Part shown: one piece after another, positions 26,180 to 33,399 of the stretch
How positions within the stretch are numbered: the first letter of the stretch is position 1
Layout of the letters: every line of letters begins with the position of its first letter
From: an uncultured Verrucomicrobiota bacterium
GTDB taxonomy: Bacteria; Verrucomicrobiota; Kiritimatiellia; CAIQIC01; Lenti-01
Length of the DNA stretch: 64,000 nucleotides
Direction: 5' to 3'
Assembly: GCA_937860055.1 (NCBI GenBank)
Contig: CALMBO010000010.1
Span: forward strand, 1 to 64,000
The notes under the pieces: model-generated
Seen by the model: only the letters and a program-made list of their open reading frames with translations
Database searches by the model: none
Told to the model about the DNA's origin: nothing
Program-made: the position numbers and the translations under genes

Positions 26180-26280
26180 ACTGCGAATAAAACGAATGGC
26201 GCGAATGGGAAACCGGGATTTGGGTTTGAAGAGTACTGAACAGCCCGGAACACATTCGTGCGATTCGCGATATTCGTAGT
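26180..26280. repeat. Inverted ATTCG-rich intergenic repeat
   Basis: The 28-nt arms 26180-26207 and 26253-26280 are imperfect inverted copies (22 of 28 positions match). Both are built from ATTCG/CGAAT steps spaced 9-10 bases apart. The element fills the gap between the two permease genes, and its right arm ends 9 nt before the second permease start. Its layout suggests a mobile-repeat-derived or dispersed element. Confidence 0.6.
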
Positions 26281-26289
26281 TTGACTTAG

Positions 26290-27783
26290 ATGGGTTTGAA
26301 ACTTCCAGCGATCCATTGGCATCCGGTGACGCGGCAGCGGTGGGCGCGGTTCCGCGGGATGCGGCGCGGCTGGTGGGCGTTCTGGGTGCTGGCCGGCGCC
26401 TATGCGGCGAGCCTGTGCTCGGAATGGATCGCCAACGACCGGCCGCTGTGGATCCGCTTCGAGGGCCGGAACTATTTTCCCGTGGTGAAGTTCTATCCGG
26501 AGGATGCCTTCACGGGCAACGGACGCATGACGCGGCCGGACTACAAGGCGCTCGCGGCCAGCGGGGCGTTTGGGGAAGGGAGCGGCAACCGCATGGTGTG
26601 GCCGTTGATTCCGCATGGACCGCTGGAGAGCCTGAAACCGGCGGACATCGCACTGCCGGACACGGTGACGGTGACGGCGGTACCGGAGCCGCGCGTGGCC
26701 ACGGCCGATGTGGATGCGGAGGGGAACGCCGCGCGCACGGCGGGCGAAACGGGACTTTTCGGGCTGGTGGCGGGTGATCCCTTGGCCTGGGAGCTGCCGG
26801 GCGAAATCCGCAAAGGGTTGGCCTCCCGGTTCGAGAACCATCCGTCGGGCGCGGTGGATGCGAAAGCGAAGGCGCCGGACGGGCGCGAAGCGTGGATTTC
26901 GCTCTCGCCCTACGAACCGCGGGGGACGGTTCCGGCGCGGGTGCGGCTGACATTCCGCGAGGCGCTCTCCGCCGGGGCGGCGAAGAAGGCGGTGGTGGAC
27001 GAAGAAGCCCCCGTTTATCCGGAGGGATTTCCCAAGCCGGGGACGCCGGGCTGGACATTTACGACGGCGAAGGAACAGGTGCGGTTCCCGTTCCGACCGG
27101 TGGAGGGGCACCCGCTGGGCATCGATTCCTCGGGCCGCGACGTGGCGGCCCGGATGCTGTACGCGTTCCGGACGTCGCTCTCGTTCGGAATGCTGCTGGT
27201 GCTGGCGACGATGGCGCTCGGGACGGTGGCAGGCGCGCTGCAGGGCTATTACGGGGGGAAGGTGGATCTGCTGGGACAGCGGTTCATCGAGGTGTGGGAA
27301 TCGCTGCCGTTCCTCTACGTGCTGATCCTGCTGGGATCGGTGTATGGCCAGAGCTTCGGACTGCTGCTGGCGATCTATGCGGTCTTCAACTGGATCGGGA
27401 TTTCATACTACATGCGCGCGGAATTCCTGCGGCTGCGGAAGCTGCCGTTCGTGGAGGCGGCGCGGGTGATCGGGCTTCCGGCGCGGGCCATCCTCTTCCG
27501 TCACATGCTGCCCAACGCGCTGGTGCCGCTGGTGACGTTCTTCCCCTTCTCGCTGGTCGGGGCGATCGGGGTGATGGCGGCGCTGGACTATCTGGGGTTC
27601 GGGCTGCCTCCTCCGACGCCGAGCTGGGGGGAACTCCTGTCGCAGGCGCAGGAGTTTCCCAAGGCATGGTGGCTGGTGCTGTATCCTTCGCTGGCCCTGT
27701 TTTTCACGATGCTGGCGGGAGTGTTCGTCGGGGAGGGCCTTCGAGCGGCATTCGACCCGCGCCGGCACGGACGGATGGAATAG
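26290..27783 (+). CDS. yejE: YejE-type ABC permease with enlarged periplasmic insert
   Basis: 497 aa; typical YejE proteins are about 340-370 aa. After helix 1 comes the YejE signature NDRPLWIRFEGRNYFP and WPLIPHGP, then an extra segment of about 150 residues (about 115-270) rich in Pro, Ala and Glu, then PLGIDSSGRDVAARMLYAFR and the standard permease domain with EAA-like RVIGLPARAILFRHMLPNAL. The insert is predicted to be periplasmic. An ATTCG-type repeat separates it from yejB. No ATPase or binding protein follows; thioredoxin lies convergently downstream. Confidence 0.85.
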   Translation: MGLKLPAIHWHPVTRQRWARFRGMRRGWWAFWVLAGAYAASLCSEWIANDRPLWIRFEGRNYFPVVKFYPEDAFTGNGRMTRPDYKALAASGAFGEGSGNRMVWPLIPHGPLESLKPADIALPDTVTVTAVPEPRVATADVDAEGNAARTAGETGLFGLVAGDPLAWELPGEIRKGLASRFENHPSGAVDAKAKAPDGREAWISLSPYEPRGTVPARVRLTFREALSAGAAKKAVVDEEAPVYPEGFPKPGTPGWTFTTAKEQVRFPFRPVEGHPLGIDSSGRDVAARMLYAFRTSLSFGMLLVLATMALGTVAGALQGYYGGKVDLLGQRFIEVWESLPFLYVLILLGSVYGQSFGLLLAIYAVFNWIGISYYMRAEFLRLRKLPFVEAARVIGLPARAILFRHMLPNALVPLVTFFPFSLVGAIGVMAALDYLGFGLPPPTPSWGELLSQAQEFPKAWWLVLYPSLALFFTMLAGVFVGEGLRAAFDPRRHGRME

Positions 27784-27810
27784 GATTTCCTGCCAGGGGC
27801 CTTGGGCGGC

Positions 27811-27842
27811 AAAAGGGCGGCCCGGCAGGAGCCGGACCGCCC
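27811..27842 (-). terminator. Intrinsic terminator of the trxA operon
   Basis: On the minus strand a 12-bp stem (GGGCGGTCCGGC / GCCGGGCCGCCC, one G-T pair) with a 4-nt loop is followed by TTTT, about 35 nt after the thioredoxin stop. It ends the seven- to eight-gene efflux operon and may also act on the convergent permease message. Confidence 0.75.
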
Positions 27843-27876
27843 GACCGCCGATGGCGGGATGGATCTTGCAGGAGGA

Positions 27877-28194
27877 CTATTTCGCGGCTTCGAGGGCGGC
27901 GACGAGAGTGGAAGCCTGCTGGACGCCGACAAACTGCTTCACGGCCTGGCCGTCCTTGAGGACGATCAGGGTGGGGATGCTCTGGACGCCGAAATGGGCG
28001 GCAAGGGCGGGGGCTTCGTCGACGTTGAGCTTGGCGATCTTCGCGCCGGCGACCTTGCCGACGATCTGCTCGAGGATGGGTCCCTGCATGCGGCACGGGC
28101 CGCACCACGGGGCCCAGAAGTCCACTAGGACGGTGCCGGACTTGGTTTCGGCGGCGAAATTGCTGTCGTTGAGTTCGATGATTCCTGCGCTCAT
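27877..28194 (-). CDS. trxA: Thioredoxin
   Basis: 105 aa from the ATG at 28194, with AAAGGA 8 nt upstream. The active site is WAPWCGPC and the cis-proline is in SIPTLIVLKDG, so it is a standard thioredoxin that reduces disulfides. An in-frame upstream TTG at 28293 would add 33 residues that look like a signal anchor (RRQIKAF then a long Ala/Leu stretch) and has AAGGAAGGAG 7 nt upstream; a second, exported form is therefore possible. It is the last gene of the ArsR-RND operon. Confidence 0.93.
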   Translation of the reverse strand: MSAGIIELNDSNFAAETKSGTVLVDFWAPWCGPCRMQGPILEQIVGKVAGAKIAKLNVDEAPALAAHFGVQSIPTLIVLKDGQAVKQFVGVQQASTLVAALEAAK

Positions 28195-28277
28195 GGTTGA
28201 TTTCCTTTCGTTGGGGTTGGTCATGGACAGAAGGATGGCGGCCGCGAGGGCGGCAAGGCCCAGGCCGGCAAAGGCTT

Positions 28278-28490
28278 TTATTTGACGCCGCAACTGGAGG
28301 CTCCTTCCTTGAAGCCCAGCTTGCGGAGGAGGAGGGTGGGAGGGCAGAAGCCGGTGAAGGCGGACTGGATGAGGCTCAGGCCGATGAAGGCGGTGAACAG
28401 CAGCCACCAGGGGCTGACAAAATAGACGAGGGCGGCCGAGACGAGGATCATGGTGCCGGCGATGACGCGGACTCCGTTTTCGATGGTCAT
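28278..28490 (-). CDS. DUF2892 (YgaP-like transmembrane) protein
   Basis: 70 aa from the ATG at 28490 (AAAGGA about 8 nt upstream). NGVRVIAGTMILVSAALVYF forms helix 1 and WWLLFTAFIGLSLIQSAF helix 2, followed by the family's TGFCPPTLLLRKLG and a C-terminal SSCGVK. This is the small membrane module found alone or fused to rhodanese in YgaP-type proteins. It contributes two cysteines to the operon. It is read with DUF6132 upstream (45 nt gap) and thioredoxin downstream. Confidence 0.85.
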   Translation of the reverse strand: MTIENGVRVIAGTMILVSAALVYFVSPWWLLFTAFIGLSLIQSAFTGFCPPTLLLRKLGFKEGASSCGVK

Positions 28491-28535
28491 GGGAGGTTTC
28501 CTTTCAGGGGGTTCGGGGTTCCGTTCCACAAGGGT

Positions 28536-28706
28536 TCAGCGTCCGGAGGCGCTGATGGCGCCAACAATACCCCATACCAGCATGGATGTCCAAGGGCTGG
28601 CGGTGATGGGGCAGGTGCCGGTCTTGCAGCCGACGAAGCGGTACATGGCGTAGCCGATGGCCGCGCCGACGGCGGCGCCGAGGAGGGTTTTCAGGAGAGG
28701 GCTCAT
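28536..28706 (-). CDS. DUF6132-type small membrane protein
   Basis: 56 aa: start MSPLLKTLLGAAVGAAIGY, then MYRFVGCKTGTCPITASPW and a C-terminal hydrophobic stretch WGIVGAISAS. The CKTGTCPIT motif with two cysteines five positions apart resembles the DUF6132 family, tiny two-helix membrane proteins often next to DUF2892 or thioredoxin genes. Two short hydrophobic helices are predicted. The stop lies 45 nt before the DUF2892 start and a GGTTCAG repeat separates it from the P-II-like gene upstream. Function unknown; assignment made by eye. Confidence 0.7.
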   Translation of the reverse strand: MSPLLKTLLGAAVGAAIGYAMYRFVGCKTGTCPITASPWTSMLVWGIVGAISASGR

Positions 28707-28719
28707 GGTGGATCCTTGG

Positions 28720-28787
28720 GGTTCAGAGTTCAGGGTTCAGGAAAAACCTTGGGTCAGGGGCGGGTCCGGCCTGAACCCTGAACCCTG
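28720..28787. repeat. GGTTCAG-type inverted repeat within the efflux operon
   Basis: Units GTTCAGAGTTCAGGGTTCAGG end at 28741 and their complement CCTGAACCCTGAACCCTG occupies 28770-28787. The 11-bp arms (28731-28741 and 28770-28780) are perfect. The same family occurs between glgP and typA. In the message it would form a hairpin between the P-II-like and DUF6132 genes, a place where stability of the two halves of the operon could be separated. Confidence 0.65.
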
Positions 28788-28821
28788 TTTCCAAGCGCGG
28801 GACATTCATCGACAACTCGTC

Positions 28822-29112
28822 CTAAAAAATTGCCTCGACGGGGAGGGCGAAGACGCGGAGGCCTTCCCCTTCGAAGAGACCCGCGTGGTATTCCTTCAGC
28901 GCCCGGACCAGTTCATCCTTCTTGGCGGCCGCGACGACGGTGAACACCAGGACGGACTTGCCGGGGAAGGTGTGGGTGCCCAGGTGCTTGCCGGTCTTGC
29001 CGGCGCCGAGGACGTTCGGGATCTCGCTGTAGGAGTGCACGTCGTGACTCGCGATCAGCGCGCGGACCTCCTCCTGGCGGTTTTCGGGGCAGACGATCAT
29101 CAGCATTCTCAT
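28822..29112 (-). CDS. P-II-like, RND transporter-associated small protein
   Basis: 96 aa from the ATG at 29112. The order of a short N-terminal strand (MRMLMIVCPE), a helix (QEEVRALIASHDV), a loop with GTHTFPGKSVLVFTVV and a second helix (KKDELVRALKEYH) is that of a ferredoxin-like P-II-type fold, but the usual T-loop tyrosine and nucleotide motifs are absent. It matches the small 'PG0541-like, transporter-associated' type in appearance; this is from memory. The RND pump gene ends 2 nt upstream, so the two are translated together. Likely a cytoplasmic or membrane-near modulator of the pump. Confidence 0.7.
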   Translation of the reverse strand: MRMLMIVCPENRQEEVRALIASHDVHSYSEIPNVLGAGKTGKHLGTHTFPGKSVLVFTVVAAAKKDELVRALKEYHAGLFEGEGLRVFALPVEAIF

Positions 29113-29114
29113 GT

Positions 29115-32100
29115 TCAACCCTCCGTGACGGGCTTGTTCTTGTAGATGAGGCCGTAGGCGACGGGCACCACGACCAGCGTGAAGGCGGTGGAGACGAAGA
29201 GGCCGAAGATGATCGACCAGGCCAGGCCGCTGAAGATGGGGTCGAAGGTGATCGGCCACGCGCCGAGAAGGGTGGTGCCGGCGGTGAGGAAAATCGGACG
29301 GAAGCGCACGGCGCCGGCCTCGATGATGGCGTCCTTCAGCGCCTTGCCGCGGGCGACTTCGCTGCGGATGAAATCGATCAGGATGATGGCGTTGCGCTGG
29401 ACGATGCCGCCGAGGGCGATCATGCCGATCATGGCCGTGGCGGTGAAGAAGACCGAATCGGCGAAGCCGCCGACGGTCTGGCCGCCGACCGCGTTGAGGA
29501 GCCAGAAGCCGGGCATGATGCCGATCATGGTCAGCGGGATGGACAGCATGATGACGATGGGCAGCAGATAGGAGCCGGTTTCGTAGACCAGGAGGACATA
29601 GATCGCCAGCAGGGCGGCGGAGAAGGCGATGCCGAGATCGCGGAAGACGTCCACGGTGATTTTCCATTCGCCTTCGCCGGTCCAGACGGCGCGGAGGCCT
29701 TCCGGCAGCGGGTTCTTCTCCAGGTGCGCCTGGAGGTTGAGGACGGCGTAGGCGGGGCCGCGGCCGGCCATTTCGGCGGTGACGTAGACGACCCGCTCCA
29801 TGTTCTTGTGCATGATGGTCGGTTCGACGACGTCTTCCTCGAAGGCACCGAGTTCGCCGAGCTGGACGCTGTTGCCCATGCGGCCCTTGATCCTGATGGT
29901 CTTCAGGCGTTCAGGATCGGAGCGCTTCTCGCGCGGCAGGCGCAGGACGATGGGCAGCTCGTTCTGCTCGCGCGGGGCATGGACGGTTCCCGCCGGCATG
30001 CCGCTGAGGGCGATGCGCAGGGTGTTGACGATGTCCTCGGAGGAAATGCCGTTGAGGCCGGCCTTTTCGCGGTCCACGCGGAAGAACAGCTTCTGCTGGT
30101 GGGCCTCGGCGGAGTCGTCGATGTCCACGACGCCTTCCTCCTCCGCCATGCGCGCCTGGAGGGCTTCGGAGGCGGCGATCAGGTCGGAGTAGGGAAGGTC
30201 GGGGCGGCCGTAGATTTCGGCGACGACCGTGGAAAGCACGGGCGGGCCGGGGGGCACTTCGACGATCTTGAGCCTGGCGCCGGTTTTTTGCGCAATGGCC
30301 TCGATGTCCTGGCGGATGCGCAGGGCGATGGCGTGGCTGCCCATTTCGCGCTGCTGGCGGGGCAGGAGGTTGACGCGGACGTCGGCCATGTTGGGGCCCA
30401 TGCGCAGGTAGTAGTGGCGCACGAGGCCGTTGAAGTCCATCGGAGAACCTTCGCCGACGGTGGAAACGAAATTGACCACTTCGGGAACGGTCTGGAGGTA
30501 CTGTTCGACTTCGCGCACGACGGCATCGGTGGCTTCCAGCGTCGAGCCCGCAGGCAGGTCCACGACGATCTGCATTTCGTTCTTGTTGTCGAAGGGCAGC
30601 ATCTTGAGCGGAACGCGGCCGGAGGCGGCAAGGAAGACCGAGAAGCCGAACAGGCCGGCGACCACGAACATCAGCAGCGAGCTGCGGCCGCGGGAGGAGA
30701 CGAACGGATCCATCAGGCGGCGGTAGATGCGGTAGGTGCCGGTGGCCGTCACGTCGTAGGCGGCGTTTTCGGGCGGGGCTTCCTTGAGCAGCTTGCTGGA
30801 GACCCAGGGTGTGATGGCCAGCGCGACCAGCAGCGAGGACAACATGGTCAGCGGCACGTTGAGGGCCATGGGCGCCATGTAGGGGCCCATCATGCCGGTG
30901 ATGAAGAACATCGGGATGAAGGAAACGATGATGGACAGCGTGGCCAGCAGGATGGGCGGCATGACTTCCTCCATCGCCAGCGCAACGGCCTGGAGCCGCG
31001 GGAATTTCTTCATCGAAAGGAAGCGGGAGATGTTCTCGACGCCCACGATGGGGTTGTCCACCAGGAGTCCCAGCGCGAGGATGAGGGCGAACAGCGTCAC
31101 GCGGTTGATGGTGTAGCCCAGCAGGTAGTTGAAGAGGAGGGTGAGGGAATACGTGATGGGGATGGCGAGGCCGACAATGACGCCTTCGCGCCAGCTCATG
31201 GTGAGGGCGATCAGGCCAACGACGGTCAGGATGCCCATGGCCAGGTTCATGACGAGGTCATTGACCTTTTCGTTGGCGGTGTGGCCGTAGTCGCGGGTGA
31301 CGGTGGCCTGGATGCCATCGGGGATGACGGAGCCGCGCAGTTCGTCGAGCATGGCCCCGACCTGCTGTGCGACGCGGACCGCGTTGGAGCCCTTTTTCTT
31401 GGCGACGGCGACGGTGACGGCCGGATCGACCTGGCCGGGGGCCATGCCGCTGGCCATCTGCGCGGCGGGGCCGGCGCCGAGGCGGGAGTAGGTGTTCAGC
31501 TCATCGGAGCCGTCCTGGATGTCGGCCACGTCGCGCAGGTAGACGGGGCGGTTCTGGTACACGCCGACCATCAGGTTGCGGACCTCGTCCACGTTCTCGA
31601 TGAACGGGCCGGCTTCGACCACGATGGCGCGGCCGGCCTGGGCGAAGGAGCCGCTTTCGGCCTGCGCGTTGGAGATCTTGAGGGCGCCGGCGATCTCCAT
31701 GGGGGAAAGGCCGTAGGCCGCGAGGCGCTCGGTATCGAGGTAGACATGGACCACGCGTTTCTGGCCGCCGTGGATGGTGATGCGCGCGCTGTCGGGAATG
31801 GACTGCAGCTTCTGGGCAACCTCCTCGGCCACGCGGTAGAGTTCATGCGTGCCGGTCCCGGCGCCGTGCAGCGTCACGTTGACGATGGGCACGTCGTCGA
31901 TTTCGATCGGCTTGACGACCCATCCGGCGATGCCGGGGGTGGCCTTGTCGACGTTCTGGAAGATCTTGTTGTAGACCTTGATGAGGCTGTCCTCGCGGTC
32001 CTCGCCGACGAAGAAGCGGACGGTGACGACCGACATGCCGGGGCGGGACATCGAATAGACGTATTCGACGCCGTCGATCTGGTAGAGCAGCTTTTCGAGG

Positions 32101-32321
32101 CGGGAGGAGACGAGATGTTCGACCTCCTCGGCGGAGCTTCCGGGCATCATGACCATGACGTCGGCCAGGGGAACGACGATCTGGGGCTCCTCTTCGCGCG
32201 GGGTGATGAGGAGGGCGGCGGCGCCGGCCGCGAGGCTGATCAGGATCAGCAGGATCGAGAGATTGCCCTTCAGGAAGGCCTGGAGGATCCCCGAGGTGAA
32301 GGATTGCTTGCGTTCGTCCAT
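29115..32321 (-). CDS. RND efflux pump, inner-membrane subunit
   Basis: 1068 aa, the full AcrB/CusA class length. It has the duplicated layout of helices 1 (SILLILISLAAGAAALLI), large periplasmic loops and helices 2-6 and 7-12. Helix 4 reads LGLLVDNPIVGVENI: the first of the two AcrB Asp residues is present but the second is Asn. This excludes a plain AcrB-type proton-relay pair; CusA-type pumps also use a single Asp. Two copies of the porter/docking structure are expected. It is co-transcribed with the HlyD-type adaptor (3 nt gap), TolC-type channel and ArsR repressor. Substrate unknown: metals or hydrophobic compounds. Confidence 0.92.
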   Translation of the reverse strand: MDERKQSFTSGILQAFLKGNLSILLILISLAAGAAALLITPREEEPQIVVPLADVMVMMPGSSAEEVEHLVSSRLEKLLYQIDGVEYVYSMSRPGMSVVTVRFFVGEDREDSLIKVYNKIFQNVDKATPGIAGWVVKPIEIDDVPIVNVTLHGAGTGTHELYRVAEEVAQKLQSIPDSARITIHGGQKRVVHVYLDTERLAAYGLSPMEIAGALKISNAQAESGSFAQAGRAIVVEAGPFIENVDEVRNLMVGVYQNRPVYLRDVADIQDGSDELNTYSRLGAGPAAQMASGMAPGQVDPAVTVAVAKKKGSNAVRVAQQVGAMLDELRGSVIPDGIQATVTRDYGHTANEKVNDLVMNLAMGILTVVGLIALTMSWREGVIVGLAIPITYSLTLLFNYLLGYTINRVTLFALILALGLLVDNPIVGVENISRFLSMKKFPRLQAVALAMEEVMPPILLATLSIIVSFIPMFFITGMMGPYMAPMALNVPLTMLSSLLVALAITPWVSSKLLKEAPPENAAYDVTATGTYRIYRRLMDPFVSSRGRSSLLMFVVAGLFGFSVFLAASGRVPLKMLPFDNKNEMQIVVDLPAGSTLEATDAVVREVEQYLQTVPEVVNFVSTVGEGSPMDFNGLVRHYYLRMGPNMADVRVNLLPRQQREMGSHAIALRIRQDIEAIAQKTGARLKIVEVPPGPPVLSTVVAEIYGRPDLPYSDLIAASEALQARMAEEEGVVDIDDSAEAHQQKLFFRVDREKAGLNGISSEDIVNTLRIALSGMPAGTVHAPREQNELPIVLRLPREKRSDPERLKTIRIKGRMGNSVQLGELGAFEEDVVEPTIMHKNMERVVYVTAEMAGRGPAYAVLNLQAHLEKNPLPEGLRAVWTGEGEWKITVDVFRDLGIAFSAALLAIYVLLVYETGSYLLPIVIMLSIPLTMIGIMPGFWLLNAVGGQTVGGFADSVFFTATAMIGMIALGGIVQRNAIILIDFIRSEVARGKALKDAIIEAGAVRFRPIFLTAGTTLLGAWPITFDPIFSGLAWSIIFGLFVSTAFTLVVVPVAYGLIYKNKPVTEG

Positions 32322-32324
32322 GGA

Positions 32325-33371
32325 TCAGCCCTCCCGGACCGGGTTCACAAGGATGGATTCGCCGGCGCGGAGGCCGGAGAGGATTTCGATGCGGCCGTCG
32401 CGTGCGGGACCGGTCTTGACGAGGCGGCGAAGGGCGCGGCCGTCGCGGGCCACCTGCACAAACGAAAGTTGGCCGATCTGGACGACGGCGGCGGCGGGAA
32501 CGAAGATTGCTTCGCGGGATTCGGCCTCGACCCACAGGCGGCCGAAAGTCCCGGGGAGGACATTGCCCTCGATGCCTTCGAGGTGCACCTTCACGAGCTG
32601 GGTGCGGCTGGAGCTATCCACTTCGCTGACGATTTCGGCGACCGCCCCCTTGAACACGCGCGCAGGGCGCTCCAGGGAAACTTCGACCGCCTGGCCGAGC
32701 GCGAGACGGTCGATCAGTCGGACAGGGACGGGAGCTTCCAGGCGCATGCGCAGGGGATCATAGACCGCGAGCAGCAGCATGCCGGGATTGGCGAGGTCGC
32801 CGGCTTCGACGCGGCGTTCGGTGACAATGCCGTCGATGGGCGATTCCACCTGCGCGTAGGTCAGCATGACCTTGACCTGTTCGACCTGGGCGCGGGCGGA
32901 GGCGTACATGGATTCGGCGGCCGTCAGTGCCTGCTGGGTGGTGGCCTCCTTTTCGAACAGTTGCTTGGCGCGTTCATACTCGGTTTTGGCCTGGTTGAGC
33001 TGGGCCTCGGCCGCGGCCAGCTGCTGGCGGATGTCGCGATCATCAAGGGTGATGAGTTTCTGGCCTTTTTTGACGCGGTCGCCGGCGGAGGCGAAAATTT
33101 CGCCGACATAGGCCGGAATGCGGGCGCTGAGGTTGATTTTCTCCTCGGAGGCGGTGGTGCCGACCACTTCGACGCGCACGGGGGCGGTTTCGGTTTTTAC
33201 CTCGACGGTTTCGGCGCCGGCGGGGAGGGCCAGGCCGGGCTGGCTGTCCAGCTTGCCGGGCCGGATCTTCTGGGTCAGGAAGCCGCCGGACCAGGCGATG
33301 ACGACGGCGAGGCCGACAATGCCGGCGACCAGCTTGGTGTTCTTCTTCAGAATATTCGCGATTTTGCTCAT
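32325..33371 (-). CDS. HlyD/AcrA-type periplasmic adaptor
   Basis: 348 aa from the ATG at 33371, which has GGAGGA 6 nt upstream; the ATG at 33377 would leave only one nt spacing. An N-terminal anchor/helix (TKLVAGIVGLAVVIAWSGG) is followed by the lipoyl-like hairpin halves around IDGIVTERRVEAGDLANPG, a coiled-coil pair in between (about 100-165), and beta-barrel segments. It bridges the RND pump to the TolC-type channel across the periplasm. It overlaps the operon's order: TolC upstream, pump downstream. Confidence 0.9.
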   Translation of the reverse strand: MSKIANILKKNTKLVAGIVGLAVVIAWSGGFLTQKIRPGKLDSQPGLALPAGAETVEVKTETAPVRVEVVGTTASEEKINLSARIPAYVGEIFASAGDRVKKGQKLITLDDRDIRQQLAAAEAQLNQAKTEYERAKQLFEKEATTQQALTAAESMYASARAQVEQVKVMLTYAQVESPIDGIVTERRVEAGDLANPGMLLLAVYDPLRMRLEAPVPVRLIDRLALGQAVEVSLERPARVFKGAVAEIVSEVDSSSRTQLVKVHLEGIEGNVLPGTFGRLWVEAESREAIFVPAAAVVQIGQLSFVQVARDGRALRRLVKTGPARDGRIEILSGLRAGESILVNPVREG

Positions 33372-33399
33372 GTTCATTCCTCCGGATGCGGGTTTGAAA

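Noticed and set aside
26290-27783. Second-gene frameshift or fusion in the YejE insert
   Set aside because: The reading frame is open across the whole length, with permease motifs on both sides, so this is an insert and not a broken gene.
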